13,598 bases of DNA. It comes from Baffinella frigidus (Eukaryota > Cryptophyceae > Cryptomonadales > Baffinellaceae). Below the pieces are notes generated by a model, which saw nothing but the letters and a program-made list of their open reading frames with translations, did no database searches and had not been told where the DNA came from. This document shows positions 1 through 8,272 of the stretch, in pieces. The position numbers and the translations under genes are program-made. Every line of letters starts with the position of its first letter. The stretch's first letter is position 1. Where the stretch lies: NCBI GenBank assembly GCA_026770585.1, contig MU647492.1, positions 56,033-69,630 on the forward strand. Direction: 5' to 3'.

Positions 1-159
1 CCCCTCCCCCTCTCTCGGTCACGCTCGGCGGGGACGCAGCCCTGTCACACAAGGCCGACTCTCGCTCGTGCGTTTCACTCGTGCTTTCCTCACCACCCTC
101 GCAAGATCGGGAGAGACGCCCCTTACAGGGTGGTCCTCGGCCCCATCAGCATCAGCCTT
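1..159. other. Left-edge stretch, nothing recognised
   Basis: GC-rich sequence without a convincing reading frame, repeat or RNA. It ends where the first MITE-like element begins. Confidence 0.4.
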
Positions 160-504
160 CAGGGGTGACTCGCGAATAAGAACAACACGCACAGTCCGAG
201 GGTCCTATGGTAGGGTTATTTATGCCTATCCCTTAAGTGGCGAGGAGGTCAAATTTGACCCCTCCCAGAGGTCCTAGGCAGGTCCTAGGGCCCTACGGTA
301 GGGCGTATGCGCCTACTCGCCACTTAAGGAATAGAGGAGCACAGGACCACCTGGAAGCAATCCTTTAGGTCCTTTAGGTTTTAATTTCGCCCAACATATG
401 CCAACGACACGCCCTTCCGTAGAAAGGACTGCAGAGAAAGCATTTTTGCTTTCGGATCGCGTTTAGCTTTCCAGATGCGTGTTCTTGTTCGCGAGAAACC
501 CCTG
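160..504. mobile_element. MITE-like element with CAGGGGT termini, interrupted
   Basis: The left end reads CAGGGGTGACTCGCGAATAA. The right end, reverse complemented, reads CAGGGGTTTCTCGCGAACAA, and both continue into AGAAC and ACGCA. These are the same ends as the element at 10711-10838, so this is a second, larger copy. A separate TA-flanked MITE (229-331) sits inside it. No TA duplication is seen at the outer ends and no transposase is encoded. The interior from 335 to 470 has no recognisable content. Confidence 0.65.
229..331. mobile_element. TA-flanked MITE, TCCCTTAAGTG family, copy 1
   Basis: This 103-bp element has 16-bp terminal inverted repeats (TCCCTTAAGTGGCGAG against TTCCTTAAGTGGCGAG) and a TA dinucleotide on each side (227-228, 332-333). 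The interior contains CCTAGGCAGGTCCTAGGGCC, which recurs in copy 2 at 2348-2447. TA duplication plus short inverted ends suggests non-autonomous Tc1/mariner-type mobilisation (inference). It lies inside the 160-504 element. Confidence 0.8.
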
Positions 505-647
505 CAGCGCAGCTCCCCCCTTCTGAATAACCCTAGAATGTACTGCAGGCTCGCGCGCTGGACCTCATTCTCGAGTAACGTGAGAGTCCTTTCTGCATGC
601 CAATACGGCCGCCATGTAGTCACCCCCACAGAGGCAATGTCTGAGCT

Positions 648-701
648 GGCCTACTGTAGGGTCCCAGGAGGAGGCGCTTTCTTATGAGCGAGGTACCCCT
701 G
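648..701 (+). mobile_element. Truncated right half of a CAGGGGTACC-family MITE
   Basis: The sequence runs from CCTACTGTAGGGTCC to the end GAGCGAGGTACCCCTG followed by TA. It matches the right half of the full elements at 9974-10097 and 10859-10975. The left half is missing. Confidence 0.7.
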
Positions 702-717
702 TATGTCCTCACAACAG

Positions 718-790
718 TATGCCTATGCCTAGGGCCCTATTGTGGTCCTGGAGGGGGGGGGGGGCGCTTTCTTACGAGCGAGGTACCCCT
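718..790 (-). mobile_element. Half copy of a CAGGGGTACC-family MITE
   Basis: This matches the reverse complement of the left half of the element at 9974-10097: TATGCCTAGGGCCCTAT, then a G-run, then GAGCGAGGTACCCC. It lies just after another half copy (648-701), so the pair may be a rearranged single element. Confidence 0.65.
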
Positions 791-1183
791 ATACATACCC
801 ACATGTATTGTCGAAATGAGCTTCGCGCGAAATCGTGGTCAGGTCAGAAAAACAGGGAAATTTACAAAAATGGACCTTTATGCTGTCTTAGGCATGATTT
901 GTATCTCAAAATAGCATCTCCCAACCATAAGATGACACAAAAAGGCAAAACACTAAAAAATGATGCTGACCTGACCTCGACTTTTTCCGCGCGGAGCCCA
1001 TTTCGACAATAGGAGATAAGGGGGGGCCTCCTCTCAAGTTATCTGCCCTGTACCCCCCCAGGATCGGGTGCCGTGCATTCCCCTCCACAGAGTCTCGTTT
1101 CCCGTAAGAGGGGGCACGCATCGGGTATTGATTCAGCACGCCTGCTGTATGGCTTAGGCTCAGGACCGGTGGAGACTTGTGGA
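791..1183. other. Intergenic stretch, no feature recognised
   Basis: No repeat, RNA or plausible exon was recognised. The short open frames on both strands have no family resemblance. Confidence 0.4.
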
Positions 1184-1453
1184 AACCCTCAACCCGCAAC
1201 CCTCAACCCGTAACCCTCAACCCGTAACCCTCAACCCTCAACCCTCAACCCGCAACCCTCAACCCGCAACCCTCAACCCGCAACCCTCAACCCGCAACCC
1301 TCAACCCGCAACCCTCAACCCCCAACCCCCAACCCGCAACCCTCAACCCGCAACCCTCAACCCGCAACCCTCAACCCGCAACCCTCAACCCGCAACCCTC
1401 AACCCGCAACCCTCAACCCTCAACCCTCAACCCGCAACCCTCAACCCGCAACC

Positions 1454-1485
<32 letters not shown>

Positions 1486-1572
1486 ACCCGCAACCCTCAA
1501 CCCGCAACCCTCAACCCGCAACCCTCAACCCTCAACCCTCAACCCGCAACCCTCAACCCTCAACCCGCAACC

Positions 1573-1604
<32 letters not shown>

Positions 1605-1614
1605 ACCCGCAACC

Positions 1615-1646
<32 letters not shown>

Positions 1647-1729
1647 ACCCGCAACCCTCAACCCTCAACCCTCAACCCGCAACCCTCAACCCTCAACCCG
1701 CAACCCTCAACCCTCAACCCTCAACCCTG
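1184..1729. repeat. Telomere-like heptamer array, 78 units
   Basis: The array is 546 bp, exactly 78 units of 7 bp. Two main variants occur, AACCCTC and AACCCGC, with rare AACCCGT and AACCCCC. The first half is mostly strict alternation of the two variants, giving a 14-bp higher-order unit. The second half has runs of AACCCTC. The G-rich minus strand reads TTGAGGG/TTGCGGG, one step from the TTTAGGG tracts elsewhere in the window. It has the same 7-bp period as a plant-type telomere but is not a canonical one. Because 7 is not a multiple of 3, all frames run the same stop-free peptide, so the long open frame across it is not evidence of coding. Confidence 0.95.
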
Positions 1730-1999
1730 AGAGGCGTGGGGGAAAAAGCCTACCCAAACTAATCCGACACGTTGACATGTAAGCCTAATGCTTTGCATTT
1801 ACAGACACGTGGGACCACTCCTACCTATCTTGTACATTGACAGATATGTGGGATACGCGAGCCAAGGCCAGACCACATTCGAGCCCCACCCCTGGTGTAG
1901 CTCCCCTCCTTGCGCTTCAAGGTAACTACCGTTTATCAAGGGTACAGTGCCGGAGTTCCAATCCTACCGCTCTCACTTTGGATATGTACTGTACACGTA

Positions 2000-2029
2000 C
2001 CACACAGCGGACTACGAAGGGATTTCGTA
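2000..2029 (+). repeat. Solo MITE end, CCACACAGCGG family
   Basis: Starts CCACACAGCGGACTACGAAG and matches the ends of the elements at 7759-8022 and 13127-13286. No inverted partner was found nearby, so this is a solo or truncated end. Confidence 0.6.
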
Positions 2030-2141
2030 AAAAAACTAAAATGATCATCCATAGGATAGGAGCATATGACCACTCTATCGGTCTTGCTCAGACACAGCCT
2101 CGGTCGGGGTGCATACATGGCGGCCGTGTTGGTAGTAACAA

Positions 2142-2144
<3 letters not shown>

Positions 2145-2175
<31 letters not shown>
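2145..2175. repeat. (TC)n microsatellite
   Basis: A 31-nt run of alternating TC. A shorter TC run lies around 2264-2275. Confidence 0.95.
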
Positions 2176-2177
<2 letters not shown>

Positions 2178-2276
2178 GGAGGCTGCGTGTTCCTCCCAAT
2201 CTCCGCCGTCACCCTTACACCCCCGCATAGCGGCTGTCTCGTGTATTCGCATATGTATCATGCTCTCTCTCTCTCT

Positions 2277-2464
2277 TCCCCCCTAGGACAACCGTAGGAC
2301 CTTAGGCATAGGGCTACTGTAGGGTTCTAGGGGGAGGCAGTTTCTTATCCCTTAAGTGACCATAGGGTGATTATTCGCCCTAACCCGCCCTAGGCAGGTC
2401 CTAGGGCCCTACGGTAGGGCGTATGAGCCTACTGGTCACTTAAGGGATAGGCGAGGTACCCCGG
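2277..2464. mobile_element. CAGGGGTACC-family MITE, left-truncated and interrupted
   Basis: The body (CCCCCCTAGGAC, CATAGGGCTACTGTAGGGTT, then a TTTCTTA end) matches the interior and right half of 9974-10097. The right terminus GCGAGGTACCCC follows only after a 100-bp insertion at 2348-2447. The left terminal repeat is missing. Confidence 0.65.
2348..2447. mobile_element. TA-flanked MITE nested in another MITE
   Basis: This 100-bp element has inverted ends TCCCTTAAGTGACC, perfect for 14 bp, and TA on both sides (2346-2347, 2448-2449). The interior shares CCTAGGCAGGTCCTAGGGCC and CTACGGTAGGGCGTATG with copy 1 at 229-331. It splits the host motif TTTCTTA...GCGAGGTACCCC, which is contiguous (apart from a TGA) in other copies of the host. 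It is therefore younger than the host insertion. Confidence 0.85.
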
Positions 2465-2570
2465 TATGGACAGAGTTCACTCGCGAGCGGTTGGGGGGGA
2501 GAGCCCCCTAAATCAGCCACTCTACGTTTGTGTAAAGCCAAAATGTAGGACCACCTAAGCAAGATCTGAA

Positions 2571-2576
2571 TTTATT
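2571..2576 (-). terminator. AATAAA polyadenylation signal of the ten-finger gene
   Basis: AATAAA on the minus strand begins 34 nt past the last base of the stop codon. The nine-finger paralogue has AATAAA at the same distance, inside a 3' UTR that is clearly related. That conservation supports a real signal. Confidence 0.75.
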
Positions 2577-2609
2577 AAACACTAGAGGACTGATGACCAG
2601 CCGGCGCGC

Positions 2610-3563
2610 TCACTTAAGATCGAGAGCGTGCTTCTTTTGGCGGTGCGTCTCCAGGATGCTGGACTCCGAGAAGGCCTTGCCGCACGTGGCGCATGAGTAG
2701 GGGCGGAGGCCCGAATGGCTGCGCATGTGTTTCGTCAGGTGGCTGGACTGCGAGAAGGCCTTGCCGCAGGTGGTGCAGGCGAAGGGGCGGTCGCCCGTAT
2801 GGGTGCGCATGTGCTTCGTCAGGCTGCCGGACTGCGAGAAAGCCTTGCTGCAGATCGTGCAGGTGTAGGGGCAGTCGCCGGAATGGATGCGCATGTGTAC
2901 CACCAGGTCTCTGGACTGTGAGAATGCCTTGCCGCAGGTAGTGCAGGCGTGGGGGCGATCGCCAGAATGGCTGCGAGTGTGACACGCCAGGTTGCTGGAC
3001 GTTGCGAAGGCCTTGTCACAGGCGGTACACACGTAGGGGCGGTCGCCCGTATGGGTGCGCACGTGCTTCGTGAGGTCGCCGGACTGCGAGAAGGCCATGC
3101 CGCAGGTGGTGCAGGCGAAGGGGCGGTCGCCGGAATGGGTGCGCATGTGTCCCCTCAGGTGGCTGGGTCTCGAGAAGGCCTTGCCGCAGGTCGTGCAGGC
3201 GTAGGGGCGGTCGCCCGTATGGGTTCGCGTGTGTAGCACCAGGCTGCTGGACGTGGAGAATGCCCTGCCGCAGGTCGTGCAGGCGTAGGGGCGTTCTCCG
3301 GAATGGGTGCGCATGTGTCTCGTCAGGCTGCCGGACTCCGAGAAGGCCTTGCCGCAGGTGGTGCAGGCGTAGGGGCGATCGCCGGAATGGCTGCGCATGT
3401 GTCTTCTCAGGTGGCTGGGTCTCGACAAGGCCTTGCCGCAGGTGGTGCACTCAAAGTCCAGCTTGCCCGTCGCCCCGCCCCGCCCCTCCTTGCTCGACGC
3501 AGCAGGGCCTCCACCCTCTCCTTCAGTAGAAGACTCTTCTCGCCCCCGCTTGCTTCCGACCAT
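2610..3563 (-). CDS. Ten-finger C2H2 zinc-finger protein
   Basis: A probable nuclear DNA-binding protein of 317 residues. Residues 1-36 are a low-complexity leader with a basic KRGRE patch. Ten CX2CX12HX3-4H fingers follow with no gap, first cysteines at about residue 39 and then every 28 residues. Linkers are of the SGDRP/TGDRP type (one SGERP, one SGDCP, one SGLRP), typical of DNA-binding arrays. Finger 1 has Leu in place of the usual core Phe; finger 10 has HX4H and the protein ends HALDLK. Predicted contact residues (-1,2,3,6) differ between most fingers, for example RSHR, EGSR, QGDK, TSNC. The start at 3563 is preferred over an in-frame ATG at 3650. The downstream start gives gap-free alignment to the paralogue at 8349-9366, has purine at -3 and G at +4, and the upstream ATG lies in a repeat arm. 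No intron is apparent. Target genes are unknown. Confidence 0.9.
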   Translation of the reverse strand: MVGSKRGREESSTEGEGGGPAASSKEGRGGATGKLDFECTTCGKALSRPSHLRRHMRSHSGDRPYACTTCGKAFSESGSLTRHMRTHSGERPYACTTCGRAFSTSSSLVLHTRTHTGDRPYACTTCGKAFSRPSHLRGHMRTHSGDRPFACTTCGMAFSQSGDLTKHVRTHTGDRPYVCTACDKAFATSSNLACHTRSHSGDRPHACTTCGKAFSQSRDLVVHMRIHSGDCPYTCTICSKAFSQSGSLTKHMRTHTGDRPFACTTCGKAFSQSSHLTKHMRSHSGLRPYSCATCGKAFSESSILETHRQKKHALDLK

Positions 3564-3760
3564 CGCTTGATCAGCCGGCATGTCTTGCGCCCTCTGCGGC
3601 CACCATCTGGTCAAAACTGCACCTCCACCAGAAAAGGGAACACCAACCAAGGAGAAAGGAAGTCGCGGGCAGGGCTCTCACTCGTTTCGCCCACACCCGG
3701 CGAACGAGCCCCCACAACCTGGTTCAGAGGCCATGCTTCAGCACTTCAGGGACCATTCAG

Positions 3761-4012
3761 GTGTAGGGTTTAAGGTTTCGGGTTTAGGGTGTAGGGTGTA
3801 GGGTGTAGGGGTTAGGGTTCAGGGTTTAGGTTTTAGGGTTTAGGGTTTAGGGTTTAGGGTTTAGGGTTTAGGGTTCAGGGCTTAGGGCTTACGGGTCAGG
3901 GTTCAGGGATCAGGGTTGAAGTTTCAGGGAATTGGGATTAGTAGGGAATAGGTTCCAGGTTGTGGGTGTAGGGTAAGTTCAGTTTAGGGTTCAGGGTTTA
4001 GGGTTCAGAGGA
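3761..4012 (+). repeat. Interstitial telomeric tract, TTTAGGG type
   Basis: Degenerate heptamers surround a core of about six consecutive TTTAGGG units near 3832-3872. Variants include TGTAGGG, TTCAGGG and GTTAGGG. The G-rich strand is the plus strand. The tract begins exactly where the left arm stops matching the right arm, so it was probably inserted into, or expanded within, one arm only. Confidence 0.9.
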
Positions 4013-4409
4013 CGGTTCTGAAGAATGAAGGGTTTTGAAGTAAAGAGGTACCAGGATTCGATCAATGGACTATGGCCCGCGACCGGGTCGCGGTTTCAAA
4101 GGCCATTCATTCTACCTTTTCCCATTTTTTTTTCGCTGGTACAAATCAACCTTTTGCAATTGCACTTTACACCACGTAAGACGTGACGGTGGTCAATCAA
4201 AAGTCAACTCAATGGCAGAATTCCCGGAGATTCCGGGAAGTTGGCAAAAGTTGACGGTGCGTCCAGGGGGAGAGACTCTTGCGATTGCCTCCCCTCAGGT
4301 CTAGCGTAGTTCACAAGACACATGTTTTTGGCCAGCAAACAGACTCGGTCTGCTGGCCCAGGTGAACCCAGCAAACAGACAACCCCTTCATTCTCCAGAA
4401 CCACCCTCG
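4013..4409. other. Unmatched part of the left arm, nothing coding recognised
   Basis: This has no counterpart in the right arm. Two small hairpins are visible: TTCCCGGA/TCCGGGAA near 4220, and an imperfect GGCCAGCA/TGCTGGCC stem near 4331-4360. No gene is recognised. Confidence 0.4.
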
Positions 4410-4455
4410 TTCAGGGTTCAGGGTTTAGGATTCAGGGTTTAGGGTTCAGGGTTTA
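4410..4455 (+). repeat. Short interstitial telomeric tract
   Basis: About six TTCAGGG/TTTAGGG units end in TTTACCCCGTGAC. The mirror-image tract at 5850-5897 has the same junction, so this tract belonged to the repeat before the arms were duplicated. Confidence 0.85.
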
Positions 4456-5196
4456 CCCCGTGACGCCAGGTGGCGATTCCTCCTCCACCACTTCCACCCT
4501 GATGTCAGGTCCGTGTGCTCAGATCAGCGTCAGCGCTCATGCCATGCCTCGCAAACTGAACCAGAAAACTTTTCGATTTCATGATGGTTTAGAACAGGCA
4601 TTGACTCCGGCAGGCCCTAGGGCGCATATGACTTTCCAGAAGAGACGCGGTCCTAGGAGCCCTGGAATCTACCGTAGTCAATACCGTGTGCTAAATCACC
4701 CTCAAATCGAGTAGTTTTTGTCGAAGCGTGGGCGCTGCCGTCGGAGGTAAGGAGATGTACGGTGTGGTGGAGGGTCAGGCACGAAAGGTAAGACGGGGCG
4801 GGCGGGGTTCAGACCCTTTCGGGTCGGTGGCGGTCGGACGCCCCCCTCGGAAGTTGCCGAGAAGAACCTGCTCGCAGAGCAGTGGACACAAGTTCACACT
4901 CCCCCGTATGTCCGGCGGCACACAAATCAGCCTGCTCCGCCGAGCATCGTCCAGTGGTGCTGCAGCAACTATTGAGAGAGGGTGGCTCTCAGCACTTCAG
5001 CCTCTTCTTGCAATGTTGTGCCCGGGGAGACGCACACATACCAAGTCTGCGCAGTCACGATGGGAGGGCGCACCTGCCCCGGCCCCTGCCACTTCGTATC
5101 CGCTGCAGTGCCCCGCCCCCACGCCCGCCCGCCACTCTGTATATGTAGACATCGCCTCCCTGTGCATGGACCCCCCAGCCCCGTGGGAGCGCTGCG

Positions 5197-5272
5197 GGCG
5201 ACGCTGGCGGGAGATGTGTTCGAGGCGCTGGGCGAGATGCCCGAAACGAGGAGAACGAGCACCACGGCGGAG
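5197..5272. other. Spacer of the large inverted repeat
   Basis: A GC-rich 76-bp loop between the innermost, nearly identical 52-bp arms. No feature is recognised inside it. Confidence 0.7.
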
Positions 5273-6187
5273 CGCAGCGCTCCCACGGGGCTGGGGGGTC
5301 CATGCACAGGGGGGCGATGTCTACGTCTACAGGGTGGGGGGGGGCTGTGGGGGCGGGGTGGCAAGGCGGATGTTTCTGGGCAGGTGCGGCCCCTGATCCT
5401 GCCTGCACCGATGCACCAATGCTGCGCGAAGATGCTGAGATGGTGTGGAGATAAGGAAGTGCTCCTTGGCCCGGTGCGAATGGTCCAGTGACTCGTTTGC
5501 CAGAGACCTTCCCATTTGACGTTGCTGATCGCCAACCTTCTCTCAATGTTACGTACGGGGGAGGCTGAACCTGAATCTGCTTCTCTGCGAACAACCAGGT
5601 TCACCCCTACAACAAAGGGGGGATTCGTCCGACCGCCACCGACCCGCAAGGGTCAGCACCCCACCCGCCCCGTGTTGCCTTTCTTGCCCGACCCTGCGCC
5701 ACAACGTGGATCTCTTTCCCCCTGGCGGCAGCGCCCAACGCTTCGACAGATTGCATTGCCAAGTCACGGAGCGCTGACACTATTCTGAGCACACGGACCT
5801 GACATCAGGAGGAACGTGGAGGAGGAGGATCGGCCACCTGGTGTCACGGGGTAAACCCTGAACCCTGAACCCTGAACCCTGAACCCTGAACCCTGAAAAC
5901 TTGAGCACTGAACACTGAACACTGAACACTGAATCCAGCACCCAGAAACCCGAACGATGTCTGCGCTTGCAAGCCTGGAAAATTAGCGTGCGATCCTCCT
6001 ACTAGAATGCATCGCCCAGCTCCAACCAATACGCCCACCATTGCACACACTCGCATGGACCGCGGTCCCTGAAGCCGCCAAGCGCTGAAGCAAGGTCTCT
6101 GAACCAGGTTATGGGGGCTCATTCGCCGGATGTGGGGCAAACGAGTGAGAGCCCTGCCCGCAACTTCCCCTCCCCTCGCTTGGTGCC
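5273..6187 (-). repeat. Right arm of the large inverted repeat
   Basis: The arm mirrors 3639-5196 in four colinear blocks. It lacks the long telomeric tract of the left arm. Between matched blocks, 5905-6064 holds a GAACACT run (about 5910-5933) and otherwise unrecognised sequence. Confidence 0.85.
5850..5933 (-). repeat. Interstitial telomeric tract in the right arm
   Basis: On the minus strand this reads TTCAGGG, repeated about six times, and ends at TTTACCCCGTGAC. A GAACACT run follows on the plus strand. The TTCAGGG variant is homogeneous here, which suggests local amplification of one variant. Confidence 0.85.
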
Positions 6188-6207
6188 TTGGCTTACACAC
6201 CCATCGC

Positions 6208-6301
6208 CTCCTGAACCAAAGCCTCGAGGACTTGTGCTCCGGTAATGGACACTGTCCTCGAGGCAATGGTTCAGGAGGTCCTCGAGGCAATGGTTCAGGA
6301 G
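6208..6301. repeat. 24-bp repeat, one inverted and two direct copies
   Basis: GTCCTCGAGGCAATGGTTCA followed by GGAG occurs at 6254-6277 and 6278-6301. A near copy in reverse orientation lies at 6208-6231. The inverted and direct copies could form a hairpin. No function is apparent. Confidence 0.85.
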
Positions 6302-6605
6302 GTCTCTGGAGTTAGTGAGTGGCGAGGGACGCGTCGAACCTCTCATCATAATCAGCGGGTTGATGCACTGCGAGCCAGGGTGTTGTGCCTTAAGTCAACA
6401 AAGCTGATCCTCGGCAGTAAGTTGCCATTTCGTGTAGATGGACCTGCTCTGGGAGCAGGCATTTGACTTACGGCGCTGGCTTTCATGGGGAGTCGACTTA
6501 GGCGAAATTTTCTGGCTCCGAGTGTAATGTGCTATCCTGAGGATTTACCGGTTTCACGGAAACAAAACACGGTTCCACCGATTCCACAGCACCAATGTTC
6601 GCTTA
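6302..6605. other. Intergenic stretch, no feature recognised
   Basis: No repeat, RNA or credible exon was seen. Confidence 0.4.
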
Positions 6606-6800
6606 CCACTCGAGGCTGGAAGAGGGATTATTTCTTAAATGTGGTTGTTGAAATTTGTACCAGTCACGATCGGGCTTGGTCACGTTAATATCCGGGAGCA
6701 ACGTAACCAAACGCGTCTTTTTATGCGAAAATTACTACACACCACCCCACTTGTAAAGGAATCCTGGTTTTCAAATAGTCCCTCTTCTGGCCTCGAGTGG
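6606..6800 (+). mobile_element. TA-flanked MITE, CCACTCGAG family, copy 1
   Basis: This 195-bp element has inverted ends CCACTCGAGGCTGGAAGAGG and CCACTCGAGGCCAGAAGAGG, and TA on both sides (6604-6605, 6801-6802). Interior landmarks shared with other copies are TTTGTACCAG, a CGTRACC motif and TACTACACA. It is non-autonomous: there is no transposase. Confidence 0.85.
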
Positions 6801-6861
6801 TACCCTGACATATGCAAAACTCGCTGAATTCGATTTTGCGACTACCATAAAGTGAAGTTGA

Positions 6862-7041
6862 CCTCTCGAGGCCAGACAAAGTACTATTTGTAAATGTGTT
6901 GCAGTGTCATGACCTAGGTTTGTACTGGAATTGTTTACGTTGCCCACGTTTTAAGCGCGAGCAACGTGACCTCCCCCCTGAAACTAACACTTTTATGAAG
7001 AAACTGGGTTTAAAAATAGTCCTGCTTCCAGCCTCGAGTGG
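6862..7041 (+). mobile_element. CCACTCGAG-family MITE, copy 2
   Basis: About 180 bp. The left end is CCTCTCGAGGCCAG and the right end, reverse complemented, is CCACTCGAGGCTGG. Both continue into a CTATTT motif. AGCAACGTGACC and AAATAGTCC also match copy 1. It lies 61 bp from copy 1 in the same orientation. Confidence 0.75.
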
Positions 7042-7097
7042 GACAAGACCTTTTGGTGCTTGTGGAGGAGGTTCTGTTTGAACAGATCGTGGCCAAA

Positions 7098-7235
7098 CCA
7101 CACGGTGGGCTACGAGGGTTTCGTTGGGGCTGGAATTCAGGGTGTTACGTGACCAAATTGTACCACAAACTCCCTCAAGTTAATTGCCTCACTGCAAGTT
7201 GACTTTTGATGAACGGTTCGTAGTCCACCGTTTGG
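7098..7235. mobile_element. Divergent small inverted-repeat element
   Basis: The left end is CCACACGGTGGGCTACGA and the right end, reverse complemented, is CCAAACGGTGGACTACGA, spanning about 138 bp. The ends resemble the CCACACAGCGG family, so this may be a diverged member. Confidence 0.55.
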
Positions 7236-7758
7236 ACTCATGGGAAACACCCCTTTATTGTTTCGACCGAATATGAGTGGGCCGAATGGAGCCTCGTCAA
7301 GTACAGCCTTTTGCGGTTTGCATGACCATCCAATAAAAATATCTATCCCTTAAGTGCCTGCGACGTCCTGAGACGTCAAAAGGCTCAAATGTCAACTTTG
7401 GCATTTTCTAATTAGGCCGCCTCTTAATGGAAAATTATGAAAAAAACACCAGCTTGTCAGGCTCGCTAAGCTGAACAAATTGAGTAATTGGTGCTCAACG
7501 ACCCGAGAAATCCCTGATTTATGAGACCCGGAAAACCGTCCTCCGCTAAATTCGAATCCCTACACCTGATTCCTGCTAAAAAAAATGATCACGTACCTTT
7601 TTCGGCAGATAAGGGATACTCTGTCAACTTTTGGACTTTTGATAGACTCAGGGTTGGACTCGAGACAGGAAGATGACGAAAGGGCACCTACCCAGAGTTG
7701 TGTATCACCAAGTATACAACGTGTACTAAGATTAAAAGGGCAATCGATCAGCCTCATG
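7236..7758. other. Intergenic stretch with one solo MITE end
   Basis: TATCCCTTAAGTG at 7344-7356 matches the termini of the MITEs at 229-331 and 2348-2447, but no inverted partner was seen. Nothing else is recognised. A TTCGAATCC motif near 7552 is not part of a tRNA fold. Confidence 0.45.
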
Positions 7759-8022
7759 CCACACAGCGGGCTACGAAGGGATTCTTGGTGGCTCAGCCAC
7801 AATGAATCGGCGAGGGTATCCGTAGGAACAACCCACTCATTGGGTTGAAAAAGAAAATGGATCCCTATGTGTTCATAGGAGCTGGAAGAAGATGAACTAG
7901 GGCCCTAAGTAAACGAACGACAATGAACAACCCAATGTCCCTCAGGATTGCATACCGTAGGGTCTTATGGGTTATCCACCTGTGGGTTATTCACGAAATC
8001 CCTTCGTGGTCCGCTGTGTGGT
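7759..8022. mobile_element. CCACACAGCGG-family MITE with nested insertion
   Basis: The ends are CCACACAGCGGGCTACGAAG and, reverse complemented, CCACACAGCGGACCACGAAG. With 7838-7937 removed, the remainder aligns with the reverse complement of 13127-13286 through TATCCGTAGGAAC and TTGCATACCGTAGGGTC. That supports a nested insertion. Confidence 0.75.
7838..7937. mobile_element. Small element sharing its core with the putative introner
   Basis: About 100 bp, bounded by inverted CATTGGGTTG. Its core (about 7858-7912) matches the reverse complement of 8411-8466 inside the putative intron at 8352-8499, with roughly nine in ten bases identical by eye. It interrupts the MITE at 7759-8022. Confidence 0.65.
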
Positions 8023-8100
8023 AGGATGGAAACTCGCACGCCTCTGAACCAACCGGAAGACTTTCGTGAAAAAAAGCTACCTGGATCAGTTTCCGCCTCC

Positions 8101-8272
8101 CCACACGAGGCTAACCAGGCGAACAGATTAAATGGACGTTTTAGGGTTTTGTGGGGGAAGGTACACGGAAAACGTGCAGATACGTGACCAATGTACTGAC
8201 TTTTGGCGTGTTTCCTGGGCAACAATCCAATAATTGACTTGTGAATCTGTTCGCATGGATAGCCTCGTGTGG
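8101..8272. mobile_element. MITE with CCACACGAGG ends
   Basis: This 172-bp element has the left end CCACACGAGGCTAACCAGGC and the right end, reverse complemented, CCACACGAGGCTATCCATGC. Both continue into GAACAGATT. The termini resemble the CCACTCGAG family, and ACGTGACCAA recurs inside. It ends directly upstream of the nine-finger gene's 5' flank. Confidence 0.75.

Larger units (their letters stand above)
3639..5196 (+). repeat. Left arm of a large imperfect inverted repeat
   Basis: Blocks here match the reverse complement of the right arm in mirror order: 3639-3755 with 6065-6187, 4410-4538 with 5769-5897, 4721-4840 with 5626-5747, and 5145-5196 with 5273-5324. The innermost pair differs at one position in 52. 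The arm is longer than its partner because of telomeric tracts and unmatched sequence at 3761-4409. Its outer end reaches into the 5' flank of the ten-finger gene. Open frames in the two arms are not conserved as protein: most differences fall at non-third positions and a 1-nt gap shifts frame. I treat the arms as non-coding. Confidence 0.85.

Noticed and set aside
1179-1730. A 183-codon open frame rich in NPQP
   Set aside because: A 7-bp repeat without a stop is open in every forward frame with the same peptide, so this is a property of the array.
3564-3650. N-terminal extension of the ten-finger protein to the ATG at 3650
   Set aside because: The paralogue does not conserve the extension's ATGs, the alignment starts exactly at 3563, and the extension runs into the inverted-repeat arm.
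4728-5649. Long overlapping open frames on both strands in the large inverted repeat
   Set aside because: They are in GC-rich mirrored DNA. Differences between the arms fall at all codon positions and a 1-nt gap shifts frame, so there is no sign of protein-level selection.
7490-7570. tRNA suggested by TTCGAATCC
   Set aside because: The expected acceptor, D and anticodon stems do not form around it.
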